DNA of 64,000 nt from Streptomyces sp. NBC_01485 (GCF_036227125.1 NZ_CP109435.1:8680001-8744000), one strand, 5' to 3'. Positions 53,821 to 63,090 are shown, numbered from the stretch's first letter. Translations and numbers: made by a program. Notes: generated from the letters alone by a model not told the origin.

Positions 53821-54558
53821 TCACCCGTGCCCCGGCGGACTCCCGTCGCCGTCGCGCCGTGTGGCCAGCAGCAGGGCCATGTCGTCGGGCCGGTCCAGGG
53901 CCTGCCGGGCCGTCGCGGTGAGCCGGTCCGTGACCTCCGCGAGGGAACGGCCGACGCGGCCGTCGGCTCCGGCCAGGACCGTGCGCAGCGCCGCGATGCC
54001 CTCGTCGATGTCGTGGCCCGGCCGCTCGACCAGCCCGTCCGTGTACAGGGCGAGGATCGCGCCCGGCTCCAGCCGCAGTTCCGTCACCGGGTAGTGGGTA
54101 GTGGGCGCGCGGGTCCACCCCGAGGACCACACCGCCGGGCAGCTCCACGACCTCGGTTCGCCCGTCGGGGTGGCGCAGCAGCGGCGGCAGATGCCCGGCG
54201 CGGGCCGCCCGGGCCAGACCGGTGGCCGGATCCAGCCGGACGTAGCAGCAGCTCGCGAACTGACCCGGGTCCAGATCGATGAGGAGATGGTTCGTGCCGC
54301 CCATGACCTCCTCCGGGGGCCGGTCGCCGAGCGCGAACGCCCGCACCGCGCTGCGCAGTTGCCCCATGGTGGCCGCCGCCTGCACCCCGTGCCCCTGGAC
54401 GTCCCCGATGACCAGGGCCAGCCCGTCCCCGGCCTCCACGACGTCGTACCAGTCGCCGCCCACGTCCATGCCCTTCGTGCCCGGCAGATAGCGGCCGGCG
54501 GTCTCCACGCGCGCGGCGGCGGTCCGGACGGCTTCCGCTCGTCCCCCGCGCTCCCAGT
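53821..54558 (-). pseudogene. SpoIIE-like PP2C phosphatase, frameshifted and N-terminally truncated
   Basis: The first frame holds ETAGRYLPGTKGMDVGGDWY, VIGDVQGHGVQAAATMGQLR and GGVVLGVDPRAHY, then fails. A second frame continues exactly where it should: YPVTELRLEPGAILALYTDG, then DRPDDMALLLATRR to the stop. The break is a 7-bp tandem duplication, GGGTAGT at 54089-54095 and again at 54096-54102; removing one copy restores one reading frame through the whole domain. The usual N-terminal sensor/GAF part is also missing upstream of about 54550. It stands next to the full-length phosphatase gene, on the same strand. Confidence 0.78.
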
Positions 54559-54681
54559 CATCGGCCCTACCTCGTCCGTGCGCCGCCGCTTGGTCGACAC
54601 AGCAAGAATGCGCCACACCTGGCCGGATGTGCATCCGCACACGGTCCGCCCGGCCGCCGACGCCGGTGGCCGGGCGGCCGG

Positions 54682-55398
54682 TCAGGCGGCGGTGGGGCGC
54701 AGGGTGCTCTTGGCGAGCTCGTACGCCGGGAGCATCGCCTCGTGCTCCCCGGTGTCCAGGCCGCCGAGGTGCAGCACGACGGGGCCCGCGGAGGTGCTGA
54801 CGGCGAGCGCGCTCTCCTTCTTGCTCTCCTCCATCAGCTTGCTCGTGGTGATGTACTCGACCTCCGCGCCGGTGACGCCGCCCGTCTCGAACGTGCGGTA
54901 CGTCGCCCCGCTCGCCTCCTGCTCGGCGGCCACGAACTTCTCCAGCACGGCGCGGGGGTCGCTGTCGCCCGGCTCACCGGTCCACACCCGCAGGTACCCG
55001 ATCTTCCCCGCGGGCTTGGCGTCGATCTCGCAGGCCATGGTGACCGGGCCCTGCCGCAGGAACGCGTCGGCGAGTTCGGCCAGGTCGCCGGTGGCGGCGC
55101 TCGCCTCCGCGGCGTCGACGGCCTCGGCCTTCCAGAACTCGGCGATGTCGAAGGTGACGGGCAGCTCGCAGGCGGACCCGGAGGCCCCCACGGACCCGCC
55201 GCGCTGCGCGGCCTTCGCGGTCGGCTTGGCGGACGCTCCCGGCTTCCCCGACGCCCCCGACACGGCGTCCGAACTCCCGCCCCCGGCCGCGCACCCCGTC
55301 ACCAGCGCCGTCAGCAGCCCTGTCACCAGAGCCGTCACCAGGGTCGTCCTTTTGAGCCTCCGTCCCACGTGTCCCACGTTCCCCACCCCGAAGTGCAC
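54682..55398 (-). CDS. Lipoprotein of unknown function
   Basis: 238 aa from a GTG at 55398 with GAGGAG about 7 nt upstream. The signal peptide is RRLKRTTLVTALVTGLLTAL with lipobox LVTGC, so the mature protein should be lipid-anchored outside the membrane. A Ser/Gly/Ala/Lys-rich spacer follows, then a folded domain (CELPVTFDIAEFWKAEAVDA; VTMACEIDAKPAGKIGYLRV; GAEVEYITTSKLMEESKKES) with a Cys pair that could form a disulfide. The domain resembles Streptomyces lipoproteins of similar size without known role. Its stop lies about 120 bp from the phosphatase pseudogene; upstream it is divergent from the phospholipase-like gene. Confidence 0.72.
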   Translation of the reverse strand: MHFGVGNVGHVGRRLKRTTLVTALVTGLLTALVTGCAAGGGSSDAVSGASGKPGASAKPTAKAAQRGGSVGASGSACELPVTFDIAEFWKAEAVDAAEASAATGDLAELADAFLRQGPVTMACEIDAKPAGKIGYLRVWTGEPGDSDPRAVLEKFVAAEQEASGATYRTFETGGVTGAEVEYITTSKLMEESKKESALAVSTSAGPVVLHLGGLDTGEHEAMLPAYELAKSTLRPTAA

Positions 55399-55598
55399 CG
55401 CTGTGTCTCCTCTCGCCGCCGGCCGGATGCCGGCGGAGCACTGTAACGGAGGGCGCCCCGGCCGCTCTCTCGCGCGGACGAGTGACGTGCCGTCACATTC
55501 GCCGCCCGGGTGGGAAGCCATAGCGGCATGAGCACGACCGCGCTGATCGTCACGGGCCGGCGCCCCACCGCTTCCTCCGCTCACAAGGGGCACACCAC

Positions 55599-57026
55599 AT
55601 GGCCGAGTTGACCCGCCGTAGACTTCTGGGCTCCGCCACGGGCGCGCTGGGCGCCGCCGCGGCCCTCTCCCTCCTTCCGCCGAGCGTCCAGAAGGCCGTC
55701 GCGGCCGAACCGCCCCGCCGCGGCTCGCTCGCCGAGATCGAACACGTCGTGCTGCTCATGCAGGAGAATCGTTCGTTCGACCACTACTTCGGCACCCTGT
55801 CCGGCGTACGCGGCTTCGCCGACCCCGAGGCGCTCACCCTCGACACCGGGCGGTCCGTGTTCCACCAGCCCGACGCCGAGAACCCGAAGGGCTACCTGCT
55901 CCCCTTCCACCTGGACACCCGCACCTCCAGCGCCCAGGCCATCCCGTCCACCAGCCACGCCTGGTCGGTGCAGCACGAGGCGTGGAACGGCGGCCGGATG
56001 GACAAGTGGCTGCCGGCCCACCGCAAGGCCGACGGCGCCGACGGCCCCTACGTCATGGGCTACTACACGCGCGAGGACATCCCGTTCCAGTTCGCGCTGG
56101 CCGAGACCTTCACCGTCTGCGACCACTACTTCTGCTCGGTCCTCGGCCCGACCTGGCCCAACCGCCTGATGTGGATGACCGGCACCGTCGACCCCGACGG
56201 CGGCCGGGGCGGCCCCGTCGTCCGCAACTTCGCGCCGACGCCGTTCGCCTGGACGACGTACGCCGAACGGCTCCAGGCGGCCGGCGTCGACTGGAGGGTG
56301 TACCAGCAGGAGGACGACTACGGCTGCAACCTGCTGGAGCAGTTCGCCGCGTTCAAGAACGCGCGACCGGGCTCCGAGCTGTACGAGCGGGGCGTACGGG
56401 CGCAGCCGGAGGGCACGTTCGAGGACGACGCCCGGGGCGACCGGCTGCCGACCGTGTCCTGGCTGGTGCCGCCGGGCCCCCAGTCGGAGCACCCGGACTA
56501 CCTGCCGGCGGCCGGCGCGGCCTTCGTCGCCTCGAAGATCGAGGCCATCGCGGCCAACCCGGAGGTCTGGCGCAAGACCGCGTTCATCCTCAACTACGAC
56601 GAGAACGACGGCCTGTTCGACCATGTGCCGCCGCCGACCCCGCCCGCCGGGACGCCCGGCGAGTTCGTCGGCGGGCTGCCGGTCGGCGGCGGCTTCCGGG
56701 TTCCCGCGATCATCGTCTCGCCCTGGACCGTGGGCGGCTGGGTGGCCTCGGAGCGCTTCGACCACACGTCGGCCCTGCGCCTGCTGGAGCGGGTCACCGG
56801 CGTCGTGGAGCCCAACATCAGCGCCTGGCGGCGCGGCACCTTCGGCGACTTCACCTCCGCCTTCCGCTTCGAGGACGCCCGCCCGCTCGCACCGGTGCTG
56901 CCCGACGACACGGCGGAGCAGTTGCTGAAGGCGCAGGAGGAGGTCGCCACCCTGCCCAGGCCCACGCTGCCGGGCGCCGAGCAGACCTTCCCCTACCAGG
57001 AGACGAGCCGCCGCCCCCAGCGCTGA
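55599..57026 (+). CDS. Tat-exported phospholipase C / acid phosphatase-like enzyme
   Basis: 475 aa. The Tat signal peptide has the twin-arginine motif TRRRLLGSATGALGAAAALS and a likely AVAA cleavage site near residue 36. The enzyme domain starts with IEHVVLLMQENRSFDHYFGT, the signature of the bacterial PLC/AcpA family, where Glu, Asn and the nearby residues bind metal. DHYFCSVLGPTWPNRLMWMT and FILNYDENDGLFDHVPPPTP supply further metal and active-site residues. VIVSPWTVGGWVASERFDHT is also conserved. It is shorter than haemolytic phosphocholine-specific PLCs (about 680 aa) because it lacks their C-terminal repeats. Extracellular release of phosphate from phospholipids or similar esters is likely. 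No PHO box was recognised upstream. Confidence 0.9.
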   Translation: MAELTRRRLLGSATGALGAAAALSLLPPSVQKAVAAEPPRRGSLAEIEHVVLLMQENRSFDHYFGTLSGVRGFADPEALTLDTGRSVFHQPDAENPKGYLLPFHLDTRTSSAQAIPSTSHAWSVQHEAWNGGRMDKWLPAHRKADGADGPYVMGYYTREDIPFQFALAETFTVCDHYFCSVLGPTWPNRLMWMTGTVDPDGGRGGPVVRNFAPTPFAWTTYAERLQAAGVDWRVYQQEDDYGCNLLEQFAAFKNARPGSELYERGVRAQPEGTFEDDARGDRLPTVSWLVPPGPQSEHPDYLPAAGAAFVASKIEAIAANPEVWRKTAFILNYDENDGLFDHVPPPTPPAGTPGEFVGGLPVGGGFRVPAIIVSPWTVGGWVASERFDHTSALRLLERVTGVVEPNISAWRRGTFGDFTSAFRFEDARPLAPVLPDDTAEQLLKAQEEVATLPRPTLPGAEQTFPYQETSRRPQR

Positions 57027-57047
57027 CCCGGCCGGGCCCGCCCCACC

Positions 57048-57443
57048 TCAGCGGTACGCGACGCCGTCCGGCGGTTCTGCGCGCGTAGACAGCGGGCTGC
57101 CCCGCGGAAGGAAGAACAGGGCGCAGATGCGCAGCGGCTCCGGCTCCCGGTTCTCCGCCCGGTGCACGCCCTGCGGCCCCACCGGCTCGACGATGCACCC
57201 GCCGGCGGGCGTCACGCACTCCGACCCGTCCGCCAGGGTCCGGGTCAGGACGCCCGCCGTCACCACGGCGACGACCCGCCCCTCGTGGTAGTGCCAGGGC
57301 AGCGAGCCGCCCGGCGGGACCTCGTAGTCCGCCACCACCACCCGGGTGTCCTCCGGCACGGCCAGCGCGAGCCGCTCGGTGAGCAGGCCGTCGGCGAGCA
57401 GGGCCGGTACGGGTTCGACGCGACGTAACCTTGCCGATGTCAT
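57048..57443 (-). CDS. Cupin-domain protein
   Basis: 131 aa from the ATG at 57443; a GTG eight codons upstream is possible. A single cupin barrel with the two metal motifs: PPGGSLPWHYHEGRVVAVVT (GxxxxxHxH, then Glu) and EPVGPQGVHRAENREPEPLR (GxxxxxxHxxxN). It could be a small metal-dependent enzyme or a sensor protein; the reaction is unknown. It is convergent with the phospholipase-like gene (21 bp between stops). Confidence 0.82.
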   Translation of the reverse strand: MTSARLRRVEPVPALLADGLLTERLALAVPEDTRVVVADYEVPPGGSLPWHYHEGRVVAVVTAGVLTRTLADGSECVTPAGGCIVEPVGPQGVHRAENREPEPLRICALFFLPRGSPLSTRAEPPDGVAYR

Positions 57444-57626
57444 GTTCCGCTGGTCAGTGCGTTCCACAGACGTGACATTAGCCCACTTGAGTTACAGGGG
57501 CGTGACCGGGTGTCATGGAGTGCCCCGGTGAAATGTGAGATAGACGGCTTGCGAACGGAGTGATCCTCGCGGACCGTCTTTGCGTCTTCCAGGGCGTGAC
57601 TCGTACGAAGACATCGTGCGACGAGT

Positions 57627-58508
57627 GTGTGGGGGGAGACCTTGAGCATCCTGCGTCCGGAAGTGGAGCGGCCTCGCGACAGCGCCGCGGAGGGCGAGCC
57701 CCGGGACAGCCGTGCCGGGAGTGAGAGACGCGGCCGGTCCGGGGACAGGCCGCGCGGCGGCATACGCGCGGCACTCGCCCGCGCGGCCAGGTTCGTCGGC
57801 CGGACACTGCGAGGCGAGTGGTACGGCATCGTCGTCGACCCGGTACGGCAACTGCGCCGGCGCGGCCCGGCCGCACTGCTGCTGGCGTTCGTGGCCTGCG
57901 CGGGCGTGATCTTCTTCCACGCCATCGCCCAGCACCCCACCGGCGCGACGGCGGTACGGATCGTCGGTGGGGTCCAGGGCGACCTGCCCCTGTGGCTGGC
58001 CCTGCTGCGCACCCCCGTCTCCCTGTACGTCCCGGCCCTCGACCTGCCGGTGTGGGCCGGCATCACCCAGTTGTTCCTCGCCTTCGCGCTGGCCGAACTG
58101 TCCCTCGGCCGGCGCAGGACCCTGCTGATCGCCTACGCGTCGACGCTGGCCGGCACGCTCACGGTGCGGGTGATGACGGCGCTGGGGCCGGGCTGGTGGG
58201 GCATCGGACTGCCGCCCGAGGTCGGGCAGGTGCTCGACACCGGCCCCTCAGCGGCGGTCGTCGGGCTGTTCACGTACCTCTCGGTCGTCCGCCACGCGCC
58301 CATCGTGTTCACGCTCACCGGCGGCTCGATGGTGCTCGAGTCGATCGCCAAGCCCAACCTCGCCGGCCGCGAGCACCTGATCGCGGTGGCCGCCGCCCTC
58401 GTCCTCGGCCTGCTCCACGAGCGGTCCCGCCGCCGACGCGAGGCTCTGTCCCGACCCGCGGATGCGCAAGTCCTGACCGCCCGCCCCTCAACATCCGTAC
58501 CGGAGTGA
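57627..58508 (+). CDS. Rhomboid-like membrane protein
   Basis: 293 aa from the GTG at 57627; a TTG at 57642 directly after GGGGGGAG is an alternative. The first 65 residues are Arg-rich and cytoplasmic, then about six membrane helices follow (ALLLAFVACAGVIFFHAIAQ; ITQLFLAFALAELSLG; LIAYASTLAGTLTVRVMTAL; AAVVGLFTYLSVV; HLIAVAAALVLGLL). The segment DTGPSAAVVGLF has a Ser in a 'G.SAA..G' setting, and REHLIAVAAA a later His, in positions resembling a rhomboid Ser-His dyad. Proteins of this type are named rhomboid-like in Streptomyces, but protease activity is unproven. Confidence 0.72.
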   Translation: MWGETLSILRPEVERPRDSAAEGEPRDSRAGSERRGRSGDRPRGGIRAALARAARFVGRTLRGEWYGIVVDPVRQLRRRGPAALLLAFVACAGVIFFHAIAQHPTGATAVRIVGGVQGDLPLWLALLRTPVSLYVPALDLPVWAGITQLFLAFALAELSLGRRRTLLIAYASTLAGTLTVRVMTALGPGWWGIGLPPEVGQVLDTGPSAAVVGLFTYLSVVRHAPIVFTLTGGSMVLESIAKPNLAGREHLIAVAAALVLGLLHERSRRRREALSRPADAQVLTARPSTSVPE

Positions 58509-58535
58509 GGCGTTCTCCGCTGCGGAGTCCAAAGG

Positions 58536-60048
58536 TCCAGCCCTGGGAGTTCTTCGACGACCAGGACCTGGCACGGACCGTCGCCCGCACCCACGCCGCC
58601 GTCGAACTCGCCCATGAGAAGTCGGCGGACGCCACCCCCGTCGAACGTGCCCTGATCGGCGCGCTGCGCGCCCGCTACCCGCAGACGCGCCCCGCGAAGG
58701 ACTGCGCGGTGTGGAACGAGCCCTACGCCGACGCCATGCGCGCCGTCCACGAACTGGCCCCCGACGATCTCGACGTCGCCGCCCTGTACGCCGACGCCCT
58801 GATGAACCTCACCCCCTGGCAACTATGGGACCTGCGCACGGGCGAGCCCGCCGAAGGCGCCCGCACGACGGAGGCGAAGACGGTGCTCGACCGCGCGCTC
58901 GCCGACGCCGCCGCGGCCGGGCACCCGGGCGTCCTGCACCTCTACATTCACCTCATGGAGATGTCGCCCACCCCGGAGGCCGCCCTCCGGGTCGCCGACC
59001 GGCTGCGCGGCCTGGTGCCCGACGCCGGCCATCTCCTGCACATGCCCTCGCACCTGGACGTGCTGTGCGGCGACTACCGCCGCGTCGTCACGGACAACAC
59101 GGCCGCGATCGCCGCCGACGAGAAGTACCGGGCGCGCTCCGGGGCGATGAACTTCTACACGCTGTACCGGTCGCACGACTACCACTTCAAGATCTACGGA
59201 GCGATGTTCCTCGGCCGGTTCCGGACCGCCCTGGAGACCGCGGAACGCCTGGAGGCCTCCATCCCGGAGGAACTGCTGCCTGTGCCGAGCCCGCCCATGG
59301 CCGACTGGCTGGAGGCGTTCCTCGGCATGCGTTTCCACGTGCTGATCCGCTTCGGCCGCTGGCAGGACATCCTCGACGTGCCGCCGCCCGCCGACCCGGT
59401 CCTGTACAGCGCGACCACCGCGCTGCGCCACTACGCCCGGGGCGTCGCCCTCTCCGCCACCGGCCGGGTCCCGCAGGCCGAGGCCGAACGCGCCCTGTTC
59501 CACGCGGCGGCCGACCGCGTCCCGGAGACCCGCCTGCTGTTCAACAACACCTGCCGGGACGTCCTCGCCATCGCGTCCGCCATGCTCGACGGCGAACTGG
59601 AGTACCGCAAGGGCCACCACGACCTCGCCTTCGCCGCCCTGGAGCGGTCCGTCGAACTGGACGACAACCTCCCCTACGACGAGCCCTGGGGCTGGATGCA
59701 GCCCACCCGGCACGCCTACGGCGCCCTGCTGCTGGAACAGGGCCGGATCGCGGAGGCCGAGGCGGTCTACCGCGCCGACCTCGGACTCGACGACACGCTG
59801 CCCCGTCCCTCCCAGCACCCCGACAACTCTGGTCCCTGCACGGCTTTCACGAGTGCCTGGTCCGGCTGGGCAAGAAGGCCGAGGCGCGGATCGTGGCCCA
59901 GCAGCTGAAGTTCGCCGCCGCCCTGGCCGACGTACCCGTACAGGCGTCCTGCTTCTGCCGCCTCGACACCGCCGTCGGCACGAGCACAGGCACAAGCACC
60001 GCCACCGGGTCCGTGGTCGTGCCCGGGTGTTGCGGCATGGACAATTGA
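58536..60048 (+). pseudogene. TPR-repeat protein gene, truncated and frameshifted
   Basis: From about 58541 the frame gives PWEFFDDQDLARTVARTHAA, VERALIGALRARYPQTRPAK, HLLHMPSHLDVLCGDYRRVV and YDEPWGWMQPTRHAYGALLL, a TPR-type hypothetical protein common in Streptomyces. The first 60 or so residues that such proteins have are absent, and no start codon fits. Near 59826 one C is missing: GACAACTCTGG where GACAACCTCTGG would keep the frame. The natural end continues in the next frame (LWSLHGFHECLVRLGKKAEA, then VQASCFCRL) to 60048. Two independent lesions make loss of function likely, unless the single-base loss is a sequencing error. Confidence 0.75.
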
Positions 60049-60105
60049 TCGAGATCGGTGGCTGTCGACGCACGGCAAGGGGCCTCGGAGCATGGCGGGC
60101 GCACG

Positions 60106-61503
60106 ATGAACGAGACACGCAGAACGAAAGCGAAATGGGCGCTGCCGCACCTCGGCGCGGCGCAGCAGGACGCCGTCGCCCGCGCGCGGGGCTGGGCCCA
60201 GGTGGCGCTGGTCCTGGTGACCGCCTGTGTCGCGGTGGTGATGGTGGGCGCGTCGTCCGGCGGCTGGCTGATCCTGCTCACCGGATTCGCCCTCCTCGCG
60301 CTGGCCGGCGCGGGCGTGTGGTGGATGCTGGCGCACCGGGGCGGAGCCCGCCTGCTCGGCGGCCTGTTGGCGGTCGCCGCGCCCGTGGGCGTGCTGGTGC
60401 TGTACGCCCTGTCCGGTCTGTGGCCGGTGGCGGTGGGCGCGGTCGCCCTGTGGGCGGGGGCCCTGGCCTCGGCCCGCGCCTCCCTGCGCAGCGTGCGCCG
60501 CCCCAAGGGCACGCACGGCCGCAAGACCCCGCCGCCCCGCCGGCCGGTCCTGATCATGAACGTGCGCTCGGGCGGCGGGAAGGTCGAGAAGCACGACCTC
60601 GTCGCGCGCGCCGAGGCGCTCGGCGCCCGGGTGGTCCTGCTCGGCACCGACGACACCTACATCGATCCCGCAGTGGAGGCCCGCCGGGCCGTCGCCGAGG
60701 GCGCGGACCTGCTCGGCGTCGCGGGCGGCGACGGCACCCAGGCCCTGGTGGCCGCCGTGGCCGCCGAGCACGACGTGCCCTTCCTGGTCGTCGCGGCCGG
60801 CACCCGCAACCACTTCGCCATGGACCTCGGCCTCGACCGCGCCGACCCGGTGCGCAGCCTCGACGCCCTCACCAACGGCGTCGAACTCCGCGTCGACCTC
60901 GGCGACGTCAGCGGACGGCCCTTCGTGAACACCGTCTCCTTCGGGGCGTACGCGGAGATAGTGCAGAACCCCGACTACCGCGACGCCAAGGCCGCCACCG
61001 CCCTCGACCACCTGCCCGAGCTGCTGCAGGGCGAATCCGGCCCCACCCTGGACGTCCGTACGGACGACACCCACGTCCACGCCCCGCAGGCCCTGCTGGT
61101 CAGCAACAACGCCTACGCCCGCGCCGACCCGCTCGGCGGCGGCCGTCGCCCCCGGCTGGACGCCGGACTGCTCGGCGTGATCGGCGTCCGGGTGGACGGC
61201 CCGGCCCAGGCCGCCGAACTCGCCCTGCTCGGCGAGCGCGCGGGGAGCATCACCTCGGTGACCTCCCGGCGCGTCGTCGTCGAGGCCGACCGGGAGCGCA
61301 TCGCGGTGGCCGTCGACGGCGAGGCGCTCGAACTGGCCACCCCCGTCGTGTGCACGGTACGGCCCGCCGCGCTGCGGGTCCGGGTGCCCCGGCACCGCCC
61401 GGGGGCCGCCTACGCGCCCCCCACGGTCGACTGGCGGCGCATCGTCCGCCTCGCGCTCGGCCGTCCCGACCCCCGCACGATCAAGGAGGCCTACGATGTC
61501 TGA
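60106..61503 (+). CDS. Diacylglycerol kinase-family protein with N-terminal membrane region
   Basis: 465 aa from the ATG at 60106. Four membrane helices come first (VALVLVTACVAVVMVGASSG; LILLTGFALLALAGAGVWWM; LLAVAAPVGVLVLYALSGLW; AVGAVALWAGALASA). The catalytic domain (DAGK_cat) follows from about residue 145: LIMNVRSGGGKVEKHDLVAR, the nucleotide loop GVAGGDGTQALVAAVAA and AAGTRNHFAMDLGLDRADPV. VNTVSFGAYAEIVQNPDYRD belongs to the second beta-sandwich domain. It phosphorylates a lipid (diacylglycerol or similar) at the membrane. Its end overlaps the PAP2 phosphatase gene by 8 bp, so the kinase and opposing phosphatase are translated together. Confidence 0.9.
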   Translation: MNETRRTKAKWALPHLGAAQQDAVARARGWAQVALVLVTACVAVVMVGASSGGWLILLTGFALLALAGAGVWWMLAHRGGARLLGGLLAVAAPVGVLVLYALSGLWPVAVGAVALWAGALASARASLRSVRRPKGTHGRKTPPPRRPVLIMNVRSGGGKVEKHDLVARAEALGARVVLLGTDDTYIDPAVEARRAVAEGADLLGVAGGDGTQALVAAVAAEHDVPFLVVAAGTRNHFAMDLGLDRADPVRSLDALTNGVELRVDLGDVSGRPFVNTVSFGAYAEIVQNPDYRDAKAATALDHLPELLQGESGPTLDVRTDDTHVHAPQALLVSNNAYARADPLGGGRRPRLDAGLLGVIGVRVDGPAQAAELALLGERAGSITSVTSRRVVVEADRERIAVAVDGEALELATPVVCTVRPAALRVRVPRHRPGAAYAPPTVDWRRIVRLALGRPDPRTIKEAYDV

Positions 61504-62068
61504 CCGCCGACCGAAGCTCCCCGCCCTGGCGCTGGTCAGTGACCTCGCCACCATGGACCAGGCCCTGTACGAGACGGTCACCGTGACGAGGACGCCCACC
61601 CTGGACACCGCGCTGCGCCGGCTGTCGGCTGCCGCCGACCACTCCAAGCTGTCCTTCGCCATCGCCGCGGCGCTCGCCCTGCGCGGCGGCCGTTCGCGCC
61701 GGGCCGCCGCCCTCGGAGTCGCGGCCATCGGCGTCGCCTCGGCGACCGCCAACCTGCTCGGCAAGCAACTCGTACGCCGGCCGCGCCCCTACCGCGCCGA
61801 GGACTCGCCGTTCCCGGGCCGGCACGTGCCGATGCCGCACTCCGCGTCGTTCCCGTCCGGGCACACCGCCTCGGCTGTCGCCTTCGCCGCCGCCGTCGGC
61901 CCGGCCCTGCCGGTCTCCGCCGTCCCGCTGGGCCTGCTGGCCTGCGCGGTGGGCTACTCGCGGGTGCACACCGGCGTGCACTACCCGGGCGACGTCGTGG
62001 CCGGCGCGCTGCTCGGCACGGGCTCGGCGGCGCTGGTCCTGGCCCTCGCCGCCCGCAACGAGGCCTGA
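61496..62068 (+). CDS. PAP2-family phosphatase
   Basis: 190 aa, an integral membrane lipid-phosphate phosphatase. The three catalytic motifs are all present: KQLVRRPRP (KX6RP), SFPSGHTAS (PSGH) and SRVHTGVHYPGDV (SRX5HX3D). There are about five helices (AIAAALALRGG; AALGVAAIGVASATANLLGK; PVSAVPLGLLACAVGYSRV; VVAGALLGTGSAALVLALAA). It overlaps the lipid kinase gene by 8 bp. The pair could cycle phosphatidic-acid-type lipids, or serve recycling of undecaprenyl or phosphatidylglycerol phosphate. Confidence 0.93.
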   Translation: MSDRRPKLPALALVSDLATMDQALYETVTVTRTPTLDTALRRLSAAADHSKLSFAIAAALALRGGRSRRAAALGVAAIGVASATANLLGKQLVRRPRPYRAEDSPFPGRHVPMPHSASFPSGHTASAVAFAAAVGPALPVSAVPLGLLACAVGYSRVHTGVHYPGDVVAGALLGTGSAALVLALAARNEA

Positions 62069-62086
62069 AGGCCCTGCTGCTCGTAA

Positions 62087-62836
62087 CTACTCCTCGTCCT
62101 CCCTGCCGCAGCAGAGGAAGACGTGGGGCTCGGGCGCGGCTTCGGGATGGTCGGGGGTGAACAGCGCGTTCTCCTCGGCCAGTACGGTCAGTCCGGCGCC
62201 GGTCACCACGTCGACGAGCGCCTCGCCGGTGAAGCTGGTCACCCGTACGGGCTGCCCCATGAACACGGCGTCGACCCCCTCCACGTCCAGCGGCACGGTG
62301 GCGAGCACGAGACTGCCGCCGGGCCGCAGCGCCCGTGCCAGCCGCCCGATCAGGGCGCTCTGCTGCGCACGCTCCATCTGGAGCAGCGAGAAGAACACGC
62401 AGGCCGCGTCCAACGAGCCTTCCTCCAGCGGGAGTTCACGCACGTCGACGCGGCGGAACGTCGCCTGCGGCACCTGGCGCGCGGCGAGGCCGACCATCAC
62501 GGGGGAGACGTCGACGCCCAGCACCTCGTGGCCCGCCCGTGCCAGGGTCTCGGCCGTGGGCCGTCCCGTGCCGCTGCCGACGTCCAGCACCTGACTGCCC
62601 GGCGCGAGCCGGCCCAGCAGCCACTCCAGGGAGCGGCGGTGCGCCTCCGAGTGCGCGAACGCCTTCTCGTAGGCGGCTCCCAGCGCGTCGAACACCCGCG
62701 CCGCACGCCGCCCGTCGTCCTCGCCTGCCACGTCGGCCTCCTCGTGGTGATGATGCGCAGGGTCCGTGTTGCCAATCCGTGCCCACCGGTCCGTGCCACT
62801 GAGCGGAATCGTATTTTCCGCTACCGGAAGTAACAT
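62087..62836 (-). CDS. SAM-dependent methyltransferase
   Basis: 249 aa from the ATG at 62836, with GGAG about 11 bp upstream. Class I Rossmann fold: motif I VLDVGSGTGRPTAETLA, the acidic end of strand 2 in VLGVDVSP, post-I FRRVDVRELPLEEGSLDAAC, motif II/III LARALRPGGSLVLATVPLD. The N-terminus has a His/Glu-rich stretch (AHHHHEEADVAGEDD). The substrate is unknown. It is convergent with the PAP2 gene (18 bp between stops) and divergent from the 57-aa Cys-rich gene. Confidence 0.87.
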   Translation of the reverse strand: MLLPVAENTIPLSGTDRWARIGNTDPAHHHHEEADVAGEDDGRRAARVFDALGAAYEKAFAHSEAHRRSLEWLLGRLAPGSQVLDVGSGTGRPTAETLARAGHEVLGVDVSPVMVGLAARQVPQATFRRVDVRELPLEEGSLDAACVFFSLLQMERAQQSALIGRLARALRPGGSLVLATVPLDVEGVDAVFMGQPVRVTSFTGEALVDVVTGAGLTVLAEENALFTPDHPEAAPEPHVFLCCGREDEE

Positions 62837-62916
62837 GATCCACTTTCTCCTGACGTGGGCCCTACCGGTGAGTAGTCGAGGCCCTCGGTAACCGTCGTTC
62901 CGTTCGGAGGACCCCC

Positions 62917-63090
62917 ATGCTCTCTCCCGAGGATGCCCTGCAAGAGGGCCGCAACGCCTACGAGGAGCACGTCCGCACGTGCCGTCAGTGTCACGTCGAC
63001 AGGTCGCCGTGCGCCGTCTCCAAACACCTTCTGCGCATCTACAACAACGCCAGAAGAGCGCAGGCACGCGCGAACACCACGATGCACTGA
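62917..63090 (+). CDS. 57-aa Cys-rich hypothetical protein
   Basis: ATG at 62917 is preceded by CGGAGGACCCCC, a strong ribosome site with 7-nt spacing. The product starts MLSPEDALQEGRNAYEEHVR and then has CRQCHVDRSPCAVSKH, three Cys plus His in a zinc-ribbon-like spacing, and a basic helical end (LLRIYNNARRAQARANTTMH). It is followed 10 bp later by a terminator hairpin, so the unit promoter-RBS-gene-terminator is complete. No family is recognised by name. Confidence 0.65.
   Translation: MLSPEDALQEGRNAYEEHVRTCRQCHVDRSPCAVSKHLLRIYNNARRAQARANTTMH

Noticed and set aside
54682..55593. 303-aa version of the lipoprotein starting at 55593
   Set aside because: The extra 65 residues would place the signal peptide deep inside the protein; the GTG at 55398 with its ribosome site puts the lipobox where it must be.
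55528..55611. Short plus-strand frame starting MSTTALIVTGRRPT before the phospholipase-like gene
   Set aside because: No ribosome site of quality, it overlaps the start of the larger gene out of frame, and the sequence has no features beyond composition.
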